Shown here: positions 1 to 8,172 of the stretch, piece after piece
Position numbering within the stretch: the stretch's first letter is position 1
Layout of the letters: each line of letters begins with the position of its first letter
Assembly: GCF_017356245.1 (NCBI RefSeq)
Contig: NZ_JAFMZZ010000004.1
Location: forward strand, 30,740-94,739
Source of the DNA: Bordetella petrii
GTDB taxonomy: Bacteria; Pseudomonadota; Gammaproteobacteria; Burkholderiales; Burkholderiaceae_B
DNA length: 64,000 nt
Direction: 5' to 3'
The notes under the pieces: model-generated
What the model saw: only the letters and a program-made list of their open reading frames with translations
Told to the model about the DNA's origin: nothing
Databases searched by the model: none
Program-made: the position numbers and the translations under genes

Positions 1-721
1 TGTCGCGGGGCACGATCTCGCGGCTGGCGTAATAGCTGTCCGCATCATTGGGCAGCAGCACGCGCAGGCGATCCTTGATGGTCAGGCCAGGGGCGACCAG
101 CAGGAAGCCTCTGGTGAATTTCTTGCTCTGCGGATGGCGCACGGCATTGACCGTCTGCCAAGCGATGAGCATGGCCATGACTGTGGTCTTTCCTGCGCCG
201 GTGGCCAGCTTCAGTGCCAGGCGCATCAGGCCGGGGTTGGCATCGTTGCTGACTTTCTTCAGGTGATCGAGAAAGCGTTCCCCACTTTTGCCGAGCTGCG
301 GGACGACCTCGGTCAGCCAGATCGCGGTTTCGGCAGCTTCTACCTGGCAGAAGAAGGGGCGCACCCCAACGAACTTGTGGTTGCGCCAGTGCTCCAGCAG
401 ACGGGCCGTTTCGGGGGTGACACGCCACTGCGTCGGCGGCAAGCGACGCCACGCATCGACCTCGCGCCGCACCGAATTGATCAGTTCAGAGTGGCGGTAA
501 CGCTGCCCGTCGTCAGCCAGGTTCTCGACTTCATCCAGCGTCAGAGTAGCCTGCTCGCCGCGGTGCCGGCGGGGCTTTGGAATCGGACTGATGAAGCTGG
601 ACGCTCGGCGTGACTCGACGATTTGCTGCGTAGGTTGTCCGCTGTCATCCAGCTCCCAGTGCCGCGACGGGTAGCCGTAAGGCGAATTGAGGATTGGCTG
701 GTTGAAAAACTGGTCACTCAC
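1..721 (-). CDS. Type III-like restriction endonuclease / DEAD-box helicase subunit, N-terminal part (runs off left edge)
   Basis: An open frame runs leftwards from a GTG at 721 (V-S-D-Q-F-F-N-Q-P-I-L-N-S-P-Y) to the window edge, giving 240 codons with no stop. It carries a Walker A motif (ATGAGKTT) at about residues 172-179, followed by an MLIAWQ stretch as in helicase/restriction (Res) subunits of type III-like systems. The start resembles the family of large stand-alone restriction proteins that begin with an 'xxFFxxPILNSPYxYPxRHWELD' type sequence, which I recognise from memory. The GTG lies inside the end of the 47-codon ORF upstream, implying translational coupling. It probably belongs to a defence island. 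The methyltransferase expected with such enzymes is not in the window. The C-terminal nuclease part cannot be judged. Confidence 0.75.
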   Translation of the reverse strand, partial: MSDQFFNQPILNSPYGYPSRHWELDDSGQPTQQIVESRRASSFISPIPKPRRHRGEQATLTLDEVENLADDGQRYRHSELINSVRREVDAWRRLPPTQWRVTPETARLLEHWRNHKFVGVRPFFCQVEAAETAIWLTEVVPQLGKSGERFLDHLKKVSNDANPGLMRLALKLATGAGKTTVMAMLIAWQTVNAVRHPQSKKFTRGFLLVAPGLTIKDRLRVLLPNDADSYYASREIVPRD

Positions 722-857
722 TTCTTTGCCCCCTGATTTTTTGGCTGTTTCGGGGCCGGTCGAAGCACAAGTCTCCGATCTGCAGCCGTGCCCCTGGCCG
801 AACTACTTGCTTGAGGTCATCACCCAACAAGCGGCTGATGTTGTCGATCAGTTCCAT
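714..857 (-). pseudogene. 47-codon ORF, probable N-terminal remnant of a PLD-like/SNF2 helicase gene
   Basis: The ORF starts at ATG 857, only 10 bases after the Fic gene ends, and stops at TGA 716-714, overlapping the GTG of the restriction gene. The first 28 residues (MELIDNISRLLGDDLKQV, then VRPGARLQIG) resemble the start of defence-associated PLD-like/SNF2 helicases, which typically begin with an LGDDLK motif followed by a basic stretch. The similarity ends abruptly and the remaining residues (LCFDRPRNSQK...) look like unrelated sequence. My reading is that an internal deletion removed most of a helicase gene, and probably a methyltransferase gene too, fusing its start to the leader of the restriction gene. 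It could instead be a genuine small coupling ORF. Confidence 0.45.
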
Positions 858-867
858 CGTGCTTCCC

Positions 868-1914
868 TTACGCTCGCCTGATCCATTTCGCACCTCGCCC
901 CTTGCCAGTCGATTCGATCAACCCCTCTGATTTCATCGCCCGCAGCACTAGCCGCACCATGTCCCTGCTTACGCCCGGGCAGGCTTCTTCGATTTCGGAA
1001 ATCGAAAACGGCAGGGTACGTCCCAGGACTTCCGCACGCACCCGATCACCTTTACTGCCACGGCCACGCTCGATGGTGCCGACACGCTCCTCGAACTCAC
1101 GGTAGGCCCGTAGCAAGGCGCCCCAGAAGTAGTCGAGCCAGGGCTTTACGTCGTGCTGCCCCTGGTGCCAGCCCTGCGAACTGGCTTCCAGCGTCTCGTA
1201 ATAACCTTCCTTGGTGTCCTCGAAGATGCGTTCCAAGCTGATGTAGCGACCCACGGCATAGTCGAAGTGGTAGAGCAGCAGCAAGGTCAGCAAGCGGGAC
1301 ATGCGGCCGTTGCCGTCCGGGAAGGGATGGATGCACAGGAAGTCGAGCATCGCCAGCGGCACCAGTACCAGAGGGTCGGCCAGGTGCTGGTCCAGGGCGG
1401 TGGCGTAGCGGCCGGTCAGATCGGCCATTGCCATCAGTGTCAGGTGCGCAGCCACTGGCTGGAAGCGCAGACGCGACGTGCCGTCAGGATGGCGTTCGAT
1501 GATGTCGTTGTTGGTAGCCTTCCAGCGCCCGCCCGTCTGCGGCATGTAGCGGTACAGCAGGGTGTGCAGTTGCAGCACCACACCTTCGTTGAAGGGCATG
1601 TGCGCAGCGGACTCGTGGATCAGCGCCAGGGCATCACGGTAGCCGGCGATCTCCTGTTCGGAACGGCTCTTTGGCGTTGCGTTGCGGATGACCAGGGACT
1701 TCAAGCGCGAGGGCGCGACGACAACACCTTCCAGCCGGTTGGACGACTCGGTGGACTCCACCACCGCGATCTGGCGCAGGCCCTTAAGGGCTTCGGGCGA
1801 CTGTGCGGCGTAGAGTTGCTGCTTACCCTGATACTCGCCCAGTGTGCGCAACGTGGCGGCCTGAGTGCCATCGAAGCGAAGCGCGGCAAGGTACTCGGGT
1901 GTGAGCGAGTGCAT
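868..1914 (-). CDS. Fic-domain protein with C-terminal winged helix
   Basis: The protein has 348 residues. The Fic core motif HPFPDGNGR lies at 196-204, so the family's catalytic His and the phosphate-binding Gly-Asn-Gly-Arg are intact; the expected activity is transfer of AMP or another nucleotide monophosphate to a target hydroxyl. An inhibitory-helix motif of the S-x-x-x-E-G type is present near the N-terminus (Ser58 to Glu62-Gly63), the arrangement of class II, self-inhibited Fic proteins. The last 70 or so residues look like a winged helix, suggesting DNA binding and self-regulation through the palindromes just upstream. The gene is the first of a short unit with the helicase remnant and the restriction gene. 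Its target is unknown. Confidence 0.9.
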   Translation of the reverse strand: MHSLTPEYLAALRFDGTQAATLRTLGEYQGKQQLYAAQSPEALKGLRQIAVVESTESSNRLEGVVVAPSRLKSLVIRNATPKSRSEQEIAGYRDALALIHESAAHMPFNEGVVLQLHTLLYRYMPQTGGRWKATNNDIIERHPDGTSRLRFQPVAAHLTLMAMADLTGRYATALDQHLADPLVLVPLAMLDFLCIHPFPDGNGRMSRLLTLLLLYHFDYAVGRYISLERIFEDTKEGYYETLEASSQGWHQGQHDVKPWLDYFWGALLRAYREFEERVGTIERGRGSKGDRVRAEVLGRTLPFSISEIEEACPGVSRDMVRLVLRAMKSEGLIESTGKGRGAKWIRRA

Positions 1915-1937
1915 GAAAATGTAAACCCAGGCTATCT

Positions 1938-2014
1938 AAATGGGGTAATCATAGCCATTAAATGGGGCACTGTCTCTAAAAATGCCTCATTAAAGGTGTT
2001 TGATTACCCCATTT
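1938..2014 (-). promoter_or_regulatory. Fic promoter embedded in inverted and direct repeats
   Basis: A perfect 14-base inverted repeat, AAATGGGGTAATCA at 1938-1951 and TGATTACCCCATTT at 2001-2014, brackets the likely Fic promoter. On the minus strand GAGACA (1976-1971), a 17-base spacer and TATGAT (1953-1948) match a sigma70 promoter. CCCCATTTA also occurs twice as a direct repeat, at 1946-1938 and 1967-1959, 21 bases apart and flanking the -10 element. Binding there would block RNA polymerase, so autoregulation by the winged helix of the Fic protein is a reasonable inference. Confidence 0.55.
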
Positions 2015-2076
2015 CCTGAACGTAGGCCCGGTCGCAAGGGGCCGGCATGGCCGACCAGGAAGGAAATGCCTGAAAA

Positions 2077-2101
2077 AGGGTAATAATTTCAAAATTACCC
2101 T
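2077..2101. repeat. Second palindrome (AGGGTAAT...ATTACCCT)
   Basis: AGGGTAAT at 2077-2084 is mirrored by ATTACCCT at 2094-2101 around a 9-base centre, and poly-A and poly-T runs extend the symmetry. It shares the GGGTAAT core with the operator pair at 1938-2014 and may be another site for the same regulator, or may be part of the element end. Confidence 0.45.
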
Positions 2102-2249
2102 ATTTTTCCCATTGTTCACCCCATTTCCAGGCCCAACTCAGGGCAAAGACAAATGGCAAGGGAACGGCACTCAAGGGACAACGGCCCTATCCAGAAAAGG
2201 AAAAGGCCGTTCTGCCCACGCGCTGCTGCGATACCCGGCCAAACCGTCT

Positions 2250-3449
2250 CTATGCTGTGCCGCTGCCCTCCGCAGCACTCAGATAGTCCGCCCAGTCCTG
2301 CAACAGCGTCCTTCTCTGATCCAGCAGCAGCGCCTTGTTGTACGTCGCCCGCACCTTGTTGCTTTCCACGTGGGCAAGCTGCCGTTCAATTGCATCAGGC
2401 CGGTATCCGGTCTCGTTGGCCCAGGTCGAAAAGGTCGTCCGCCAGCAATGCGGCGTCGTGCCCCGGCCCAGGTTCATATCTCGCAACCGATTGGGCGTGG
2501 TGAAGCCCTTGCCGCTCCGGTGTGGGAACAGATAGCGCCCACCACCCGTGATGCACTGCAAATCCTTCAGCACGGCAATAGCCTGCGCCGACAACGGGCT
2601 GACATGGTCACGTCGCGCTTTCATCTTTACCGCAGGCCGACGCCACAGTGCATCCTCAAAGTCGAACTCATCCCACTCGGCATCCGCCGCTTCCCCTGGA
2701 CGGCAGGCGGTCAGCGCAATCAACCGCAGGCATAGCGAGGTTTCCGGATAGCCCCGGTAGCCGCGCAACTCCTGATAGAACTTCTGGATTTGCTCTCGCG
2801 TCATCGCCGCCTTGCTCTCGCTGAACGGCACGCGCAGCAGCCCGCGCAGGCTGGGGATTGGATTTGCCTCGACCAGCCCACGCACCACCGCGAATTCGAA
2901 GATGGCTGAAAGATCGCCTTTGACATGGATGGCCGCCCACGCGCCATGGGCCTTGCACTCCTCCAGCAATGGGCGAATCTGCTTCACGCCAATGTCGCTC
3001 ATCGGCAACCCATCAAACTTCGGCGACAGGTACTTCCTGATCCTCGATTCTTTCGTCCGGTAGGAACTGAGCGCAAAGACAGGCTTGATCTCCGCCAGGT
3101 AAGCCTGCGCCACCTTGGCGAACGAGCTTTCACGGACGCGTTTGCGTTCCTCCAGCACTTCCAGGTTGCGCTGCTTGATCTGTTGCCGCTCATGAGCAGG
3201 ATGGATGCCTTGCTTGACCAAGGCACGCGCCTTCTCGCGGGCCGCACGCGCCTCCGCGAGGCTTACTTGAGGAAAGCTGCCAATGGCAAAGAGGTTCTCC
3301 TTGCCTTGCAGGCGGTACTTCCACCGCCAGAGCTTGCCGCCGGTAGGCTTGATCAGCAGGAACAGGCCCCCGCCGTCTGAAAGTTTCCAATCTCGATCAG
3401 TCGATTTGGCCGACCTGACTTTGAGGTCGGTGAGTAGATTTTCGGGCAT
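2250..3449 (-). CDS. P4-type tyrosine integrase (DUF4102 N-terminus)
   Basis: A 399-residue site-specific recombinase. The N-terminal 90 residues form the DUF4102 arm-binding domain (KLSDGGGLFLLI, then WRWKYR). The catalytic set is visible: Arg250 (TACRPGEA), His334 and Arg337 (HCWR), His360 (LAHVESNK) and the nucleophile Tyr370 (RATYNK). Length and layout match integrases of P4-like islands and integrative elements. It is the last accessory gene before the chromosomal gene ychF, so this is one end of the island holding the Fic and restriction genes. No excisionase gene is visible in the window. Confidence 0.93.
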   Translation of the reverse strand: MPENLLTDLKVRSAKSTDRDWKLSDGGGLFLLIKPTGGKLWRWKYRLQGKENLFAIGSFPQVSLAEARAAREKARALVKQGIHPAHERQQIKQRNLEVLEERKRVRESSFAKVAQAYLAEIKPVFALSSYRTKESRIRKYLSPKFDGLPMSDIGVKQIRPLLEECKAHGAWAAIHVKGDLSAIFEFAVVRGLVEANPIPSLRGLLRVPFSESKAAMTREQIQKFYQELRGYRGYPETSLCLRLIALTACRPGEAADAEWDEFDFEDALWRRPAVKMKARRDHVSPLSAQAIAVLKDLQCITGGGRYLFPHRSGKGFTTPNRLRDMNLGRGTTPHCWRTTFSTWANETGYRPDAIERQLAHVESNKVRATYNKALLLDQRRTLLQDWADYLSAAEGSGTA

Positions 3450-3645
3450 CGTTGGACTCCACTGCGGGGAGATGTACCCCCACGGTTGAACACGAGTACC
3501 CCCAACGCTACCCCCGAATTTTCTGGACCTCGATGAACAATAGGAACGCCCAGCAGACCGTATTTTTTATGCAACCCATTGATTTCAAATGGGCTAGCCT
3601 GTCCACCAAGCGCTACTGAACGCCACCGAGATCCAGCAAAAACCG
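3450..3645. other. Probable island/chromosome junction next to the ychF 3' end
   Basis: These 196 bases separate the integrase start from the ychF stop and carry no coding frame I can support. Integrases of this type usually sit beside their attachment site at a gene 3' end. No tRNA is present here, so the ychF terminus (about 3640-3670) is the obvious candidate att site. The partner repeat would lie left of the window and cannot be seen. Confidence 0.35.
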
Positions 3646-4737
3646 TCAGACGTTAAACAAAAAGTTCATCACGTCCCCATCCTGCACCACATACTCCTTG
3701 CCTTCCGCCCGCATCTTCCCCGCTTCTTTCGCGCCCTGCTCACCCTTGCAGGCAATGTAATCATCGAAAGCAATGGTCTGCGCGCGAATAAAGCCGCGTT
3801 CGAAGTCGGTATGGATGACGCCGGCGGCCTGCGGCGCGGTGGCGCCGATGGGAACCGTCCAGGCGCGCACTTCTTTCACGCCCGCGGTGAAATACGTCTG
3901 CAGGCCCAGCAGCTTGAAGGCGGCGCGGATCAGGCGGTTCAGGCCGGGTTCGTCCATGCCCATGTCGGCCAGGAAGGCCTGGCGGTCTTCGTCGGGCAGG
4001 TCGACGATTTCCGATTCGATGGCGGCGCAAATGGCCACTACCGGCGCGTTGCGCGAGGCCGCGAATTCGGTCAGGCGGTCCAGCAGCGGGTTGTCGGTGA
4101 AGCCGTCGTCGCTGACGTTGCCCACGTACATGGCGGGCTTGGCGGTGATGAAGCACAGTTGCTTGATCAGCGCGCTTTCTTCATCGCTAAGGTCGATGGA
4201 CCGCACCGGCTTGGCCTGGTTGAGCGCCGCAATGCATTTTTCCAGCGCGGCCACCAGGCGCTGGGCTTCCTTGTCGCCCGAACGGGCGGTCTTGGAATGG
4301 CGGTGCAGGGCTTTTTCGGCGGTCTGCAGGTCGGCCAGCGCCAGTTCGGTTTCGATGACTTCGATGTCGGCGATGGGATCGACCTTGCCGGCCACGTGGA
4401 TGACGTTGGGGTCTTCGAAGCAGCGCACCACGTTGACGATGGCGTCGGTTTCGCGGATGTGCGACAGGAACTGGTTGCCCAGGCCTTCGCCCTGGCTGGC
4501 GCCGGCCACCAGGCCGGCGATGTCCACGAATTCCACCGTGGCCGGCAGGATGCGCTCGGGCGAGACAATATCGGCCAGCTTCTGCAGGCGCGGATCGGGC
4601 ACTTCCACCACGCCCACGTTGGGTTCGATGGTGCAGAAGGGGTAGTTTTCCGCCGCGATGCCCGCGCGGGTCAGGGCGTTGAAAAGCGTCGATTTGCCCA
4701 CGTTCGGCAGGCCGACGATGCCGCATTGCAGAGCCAT
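3646..4737 (-). CDS. ychF: Ribosome-binding P-loop ATPase/GTPase YchF
   Basis: A 363-residue protein, the usual YchF/OLA1 length. G1 is GLPNVGKST at 9-17, the switch II region reads DIAGLV, and the G4 position is N-V-S-D rather than NKxD, as expected for a family that favours ATP. The C-terminal TGS domain ends in [10 protein letters not shown]. The family binds ribosomes and is linked to stress responses. The gene ends the conserved block with pth, rplY and prs, although a CPBP protease gene intervenes here. Start ATG at 4737; no alternative is needed. Confidence 0.97.
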   Translation of the reverse strand: MALQCGIVGLPNVGKSTLFNALTRAGIAAENYPFCTIEPNVGVVEVPDPRLQKLADIVSPERILPATVEFVDIAGLVAGASQGEGLGNQFLSHIRETDAIVNVVRCFEDPNVIHVAGKVDPIADIEVIETELALADLQTAEKALHRHSKTARSGDKEAQRLVAALEKCIAALNQAKPVRSIDLSDEESALIKQLCFITAKPAMYVGNVSDDGFTDNPLLDRLTEFAASRNAPVVAICAAIESEIVDLPDEDRQAFLADMGMDEPGLNRLIRAAFKLLGLQTYFTAGVKEVRAWTVPIGATAPQAAGVIHTDFERGFIRAQTIAFDDYIACKGEQGAKEAGKMRAEGKEYVVQDGDVMNFLFNV

Positions 4738-4803
4738 GGAAATTCCTCAGTAATCAAGACGGGGATTGTAGCCGCCCGGGCCGGCCCGGGCCTCTGGCCC
4801 GGA

Positions 4804-5559
4804 TCAGCCCTGCCCCAGCGCCAGCACCGCCATGATCAGCAGCATGGGGCCGGCATTGAAAAGGCTGTGCAGCGCCATGGACGCGCCGATGCCGCGCCGC
4901 ACGCGGATCCAGCCCAGCACCAGGCCGGTGGCCCACTGCGGCAATATCAGCAGGGGCAGCATCCAGTAGGCCGTGCCGGCCAGTTCGAAATTGTTCAGGT
5001 GCACCACCGCGAAGGCCAGCGACGACAGGTGGTAGACCCGGCCGAAGTGCATCAGGTAATGGCGGCGCCAGCCCATCTGCCAGTGCACGCGCGCCACCCG
5101 GGCGCGCCGCAGCGGCAAGCAGGCCAGCAGCACCACCGCGGCCGCCCACGCCAGCGTCCAGCCGTGCACGCCCCACAGCAGCGGCGGCAAAATGGCCGGG
5201 CACACCCACAGGGCCTGCCTGGGGCGGCGCAGGCCGTAGCGGAACAGCATTTCTTCGATCAGCGGCGCCCACAGCACCGCGGTCAGCCAGGGAATGGCGG
5301 ACGGATCCATGCGGTGCACGGCGCCGCCGGCGCCGGCCGCGGTTACCGCAATAGGCCCCAGCGCGAAGAAGTTCAGGCCCCACAGCACGGCCGCCCACGC
5401 CAGCAGCCGGCGCAGCGGCACATCGGGCAGCCAGTCGTTGCGCAGCCCGCTGCGCGAGCGCCGGCCGGGCAGGCGGCGCAGGTCCGGGGCGAACAGAAAG
5501 CGCCAGAAATCGGCCAGTTCGTCCCGGAAACGCAGCTTGGCCGCCGATGCCGTGGGCAT
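4804..5559 (-). CDS. CPBP-family intramembrane glutamic protease
   Basis: A 251-residue hydrophobic protein with several membrane spans. The three family motifs are present in order: EExxxR (PLIEEMLFRYGLRR, mid-protein), FxxxH (FAVVHLNNF) and HxxxN (LHSLFNAGP). These are the catalytic Glu/His residues of the CAAX-protease/bacteriocin-processing (CPBP, Abi) fold. The substrate is unknown. The gene starts 5 bases after the pth stop, so it is probably cotranscribed with pth, and 66 bases separate it from ychF. Its place inside a translation-linked block is unusual and may simply reflect insertion of a small gene. Confidence 0.8.
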   Translation of the reverse strand: MPTASAAKLRFRDELADFWRFLFAPDLRRLPGRRSRSGLRNDWLPDVPLRRLLAWAAVLWGLNFFALGPIAVTAAGAGGAVHRMDPSAIPWLTAVLWAPLIEEMLFRYGLRRPRQALWVCPAILPPLLWGVHGWTLAWAAAVVLLACLPLRRARVARVHWQMGWRRHYLMHFGRVYHLSSLAFAVVHLNNFELAGTAYWMLPLLILPQWATGLVLGWIRVRRGIGASMALHSLFNAGPMLLIMAVLALGQG

Positions 5560-5564
5560 GCGGG

Positions 5565-6161
5565 TCAGGCCCCGTTGCCGCTGTGCAGCTGGCGCGTGGC
5601 CAGGGCGAAGTCGCCGTCCAGCATGGCCGGCACCACGGCGCGGCAGCGGTGGATGACCTCGTCGATGGCGGGCTGCTCGTCGCGGCGCGGCGGGTGCAGC
5701 ACGAAGTCGGCCACCTGCTGGGCCAGGCCCAGCGTGCGGGGGTGGCCGATGCCGATGCGCAGGCGCCAGAAATTGGGGCTGCCCAGCGCGGCCTGGATGT
5801 CTTTCAGGCCATTGTGGCCGGCATGCCCGCCGCCCTGCTTCAGCTTGACCTGGCCGGGCAGCAGGTCCAGCTCATCGTGCAACACCAGCACCTGCTCGGG
5901 CGCCAGCTTGTAGAAGCGCGCCAGCGCGCCCACGGCCTGGCCGGAACGGTTCATATAGGTAATGGGCTTGACCAGCAGCACGCTGTCGCCCGCATGCCGC
6001 GCCTTGGCCACCATGCCGAAAAAGCTTTTTTCCAGCGCGAACGTGGCGCGCAGGTCGTCGGCCAGGTGGTCGGCCAGCCAGAAGCCGGCGTTGTGGCGGG
6101 TGGTTTCGTAGTCGGGCCCTGGGTTGCCCAGGCCCGCGATCAGGCGGATGGCAGTAGACAT
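5565..6161 (-). CDS. pth: Peptidyl-tRNA hydrolase
   Basis: A 198-residue protein when started at ATG 6161 ([15 protein letters not shown]); an upstream ATG at 6197 adds 12 residues that families do not have and runs into the terminator of rplY. Diagnostic motifs are [17 protein letters not shown] with the catalytic His, [10 protein letters not shown], and [13 protein letters not shown]. The enzyme releases peptides from prematurely dropped peptidyl-tRNA in the cytoplasm. It follows rplY as in many beta- and gammaproteobacteria. Confidence 0.96.
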   Translation of the reverse strand: MSTAIRLIAGLGNPGPDYETTRHNAGFWLADHLADDLRATFALEKSFFGMVAKARHAGDSVLLVKPITYMNRSGQAVGALARFYKLAPEQVLVLHDELDLLPGQVKLKQGGGHAGHNGLKDIQAALGSPNFWRLRIGIGHPRTLGLAQQVADFVLHPPRRDEQPAIDEVIHRCRAVVPAMLDGDFALATRQLHSGNGA

Positions 6162-6181
6162 GATGGGCATGTTTAAAACAC

Positions 6182-6219
6182 AAAAAACCCTGCGCATGCA
6201 AGCCGCACGCGCAGGGTTT
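6182..6219 (-). terminator. Rho-independent terminator downstream of rplY
   Basis: AAACCCTGCGC (6185-6195) pairs perfectly with GCGCAGGGTTT (6209-6219) over 11 bases with a 13-base loop. On the minus strand the stem is followed by a run of six T (6187-6182). It lies 36 bases after the rplY stop and just before the pth start. Confidence 0.85.
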
Positions 6220-6254
6220 CGACGTGGCCCCGATGGGAATCGGGCGCCGCGGGC

Positions 6255-6878
6255 TTAGGCAGCGGGGGTTTCCGCGGCCGGGGCGTCGCCTTCGTCGTCA
6301 GCGGCGGCGGCACCGCCGCCCTTGACCAGGGCCGAAGCCAGCACCGGGTCGGCCTCGCTGCCGTGGGCCACATAGGTGACGCCCTTGGGCAGCTTGACAT
6401 CCGACAGGTGCACCGAGCCGCCGCCCAGCAGATTGCCCAGGTCGACTTCGATGAACTGGGGCAGCGCGGCCGGCAGGCAGGTGATTTCCAGCTCGGTGAC
6501 CACGTGGCTGATGACGGCGCTGCTGAGCTTGACCGCGGGCGAGTTTTCGCCGTTGATGAAGTGCAGGGGCACCTTGGTGTGCAGGGCCTGGTTGGCGTCG
6601 ACGCGCTGGAAGTCCACGTGCAGGACTTGCGGCTTGTAGGCGTGCCATTGAACCGAACGCAGCAGCACGGCTTCTTCCTTGCCGTCGAGCTGCATCTGCA
6701 GGATCGAGGCGTGGAATTCTTCCTTGCGCAGGGCGTGGTAGATCTCGTTGTGGTCGAGGTCGATGTTCAGGGGGGCAGCCGTACCGCCATAAACGATGGC
6801 GGGAACGCGGCCCGCGCGGCGCAGGCGGCGGCTCGCACTCGAACCCTGGACGCTACGCGCAGTGGCATTGAATTTCAT
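6255..6878 (-). CDS. rplY: 50S ribosomal protein L25 (Ctc form)
   Basis: A 207-residue protein from ATG 6878 ([20 protein letters not shown]). The longer frame from 6908 adds ten residues without family support. The N-terminal L25 5S-rRNA-binding domain ([12 protein letters not shown]) is followed by the C-terminal TL5/Ctc domain ([20 protein letters not shown]) and an Ala/Glu-rich tail, so it is the long form rather than the 94-residue E. coli type. The gene lies between prs and pth in the conserved order. Confidence 0.96.
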   Translation of the reverse strand: MKFNATARSVQGSSASRRLRRAGRVPAIVYGGTAAPLNIDLDHNEIYHALRKEEFHASILQMQLDGKEEAVLLRSVQWHAYKPQVLHVDFQRVDANQALHTKVPLHFINGENSPAVKLSSAVISHVVTELEITCLPAALPQFIEVDLGNLLGGGSVHLSDVKLPKGVTYVAHGSEADPVLASALVKGGGAAAADDEGDAPAAETPAA

Positions 6879-6897
6879 GGATGACTCCAGACAATCT

Positions 6898-6915
6898 GGC
6901 AGCCGCAAGGCTGCC
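6898..6915 (-). promoter_or_regulatory. Stem-loop in the rplY leader
   Basis: GGCAGCC (6898-6904) and GGCTGCC (6909-6915) form a 7-bp stem with a 4-base loop, 20 bases before the rplY start. There is no T-run after it on either strand, so it is more likely an mRNA structure or processing site between prs and rplY than a terminator. Confidence 0.35.
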
Positions 6916-7013
6916 GGTTAAGTGGCACGGCGCGCGACATGCGCACCGTGTTGTTCGCCCGTCTGCCGCGACCAGCAGGCAGGCAAATACGGAAATTCGG
7001 GCTGGCGCCGGGT

Positions 7014-7964
7014 TCAGTCGACGAACAGCGAGCTGACCGATTCGGCGTTGGAAATGCGCAGAATGGTCTCGCCCAGCAGTGCCGCGCACGACAGCTGGCG
7101 GATTTTACCGCTGGCCTGGCCTTGCTCGGACAGCGGGATGGTGTCGGTGACGACGAGTTCGTCGAGTTCCGACGCTTCGATGCGGTCGATGGCGCCGCCC
7201 GACAGCACGGGGTGCGTGCAATAGGCGTAAACGGCGCCGGCGCCGCGGTCTTTCAGGGCCTGCGCCGCCTTGCACAGCGTGCCGGCGGTGTCGACCATGT
7301 CGTCCATGATGATGCAGGTGCGGCCGTCGACTTCGCCGATGATGTTCATGACTTCGGACACATTGGCGCGCGGGCGGCGCTTGTCGATGATGGCCAGGTC
7401 GGCCTCGAGCTGCTTGGCCAGCGCGCGGGCGCGCACCACGCCGCCGATGTCGGGCGACACGACCACCAGGTTCGAGAAGTTGCGGCGCCAGATGTCGCCC
7501 AGCAAGATCGGCCCGGCGTAGATGTTGTCGACCGGGATGTCGAAGAAACCCTGGATCTGGTCGGCGTGCAGGTCCATGGTAAGCACGCGGTCGACCCCGG
7601 CCACCTGCAGCATGTTGGCCACGACCTTGGCCGAGATGGCCACGCGCGCCGAACGCGGGCGGCGGTCCTGGCGGGCATAGCCGAAATACGGGATGGCGGC
7701 GGTGATGCGGCCCGCCGAGGCGCGGCGCAGGGCGTCGACCATCACCATGATTTCCATCAGGTTGTCGTTGGTGGGCGCACAGGTGGGCTGCAGCACGAAA
7801 ACGTCTTTGCCGCGCACGTTCTCGTTGATCTCGACCATGACTTCGCCATCGGAGAAACGGCCAACCGTCATCTTGCCCAGGGACATGTCGAGGTGGTTGA
7901 CTACATCCACGGCCAGGCGCGTGTTGGCCGTACCCGTGAAGATCATGAAGCTGTCGTTTGCCAT
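7014..7964 (-). CDS. prs: Ribose-phosphate pyrophosphokinase
   Basis: A 316-residue class I PRPP synthase. Visible motifs are [20 protein letters not shown], the flexible-loop region with YARQDR, the substrate-site [12 protein letters not shown], and the PRPP loop [12 protein letters not shown]. It makes PRPP from ribose 5-phosphate and ATP for nucleotide, His and Trp synthesis. It lies between tRNA-Gln and rplY, with a terminator-like hairpin separating it from the tRNA, so it probably has its own promoter within 7965-8024. Confidence 0.97.
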   Translation of the reverse strand: MANDSFMIFTGTANTRLAVDVVNHLDMSLGKMTVGRFSDGEVMVEINENVRGKDVFVLQPTCAPTNDNLMEIMVMVDALRRASAGRITAAIPYFGYARQDRRPRSARVAISAKVVANMLQVAGVDRVLTMDLHADQIQGFFDIPVDNIYAGPILLGDIWRRNFSNLVVVSPDIGGVVRARALAKQLEADLAIIDKRRPRANVSEVMNIIGEVDGRTCIIMDDMVDTAGTLCKAAQALKDRGAGAVYAYCTHPVLSGGAIDRIEASELDELVVTDTIPLSEQGQASGKIRQLSCAALLGETILRISNAESVSSLFVD

Positions 7965-8024
7965 GATGGAAGCTGCGATGGTCGTTTAGGACGCGAACGT
8001 GTGCTGCAGCCGGAAAACCGGCAA

Positions 8025-8085
8025 ATAAAAAAAGCTGCTGAACCGTGGCCAGTGTCTGACAGGCGCGTTCAACAGCTTTTTTATT
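8025..8085 (-). terminator. Bidirectional terminator-like hairpin after tRNA-Gln
   Basis: AATAAAAAAAGCTG at 8025-8038 is matched by CAGCTTTTTTATT at 8073-8085, with further pairing (CTGAAC/GTTCAA) inside. Read on the minus strand, the GC stem ends in a T-run. It would stop transcripts coming from ispE and the tRNA before prs. Confidence 0.7.
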
Positions 8086-8094
8086 GATATTTGG

Positions 8095-8171
8095 TGGCTG
8101 GGGAGGAAGGATTCGAACCTTCGCATGCCGGAATCAAAATCCGGTGCCTTAACCAGCTTGGCGACTCCCCA
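8095..8171 (-). tRNA. tRNA-Gln (anticodon TTG)
   Basis: A 77-base cloverleaf on the minus strand. The acceptor stem is TGGGGAG/CTCCCCA, the anticodon stem CCGGA/TCCGG encloses TTTTGAT with anticodon TTG, and the T-loop reads GGTTCGAATCC. A genomic CCA is encoded (8097-8095). It starts one base after the ispE stop, so it is cotranscribed with ispE. Confidence 0.97.
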
Positions 8172-8172
8172 A

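Larger units (their letters stand above)
1915..2249. other. Gene-free stretch with promoter and palindromes between Fic and integrase genes
   Basis: No convincing coding frame is present. The segment is AT-rich relative to its surroundings and holds repeated CCCCATTTA/TAAATGGGG and GGGTAAT/ATTACCC elements, listed separately. A weak hairpin (AACGGCC at about 2179 with GGCCGTT at about 2205) lies downstream of the integrase stop without a clear T-run. Confidence 0.6.

Noticed and set aside
2179-2211. Hairpin after the integrase gene as a terminator
   Set aside because: The stem is only 7 bp with a long loop and no T-run on the minus strand.
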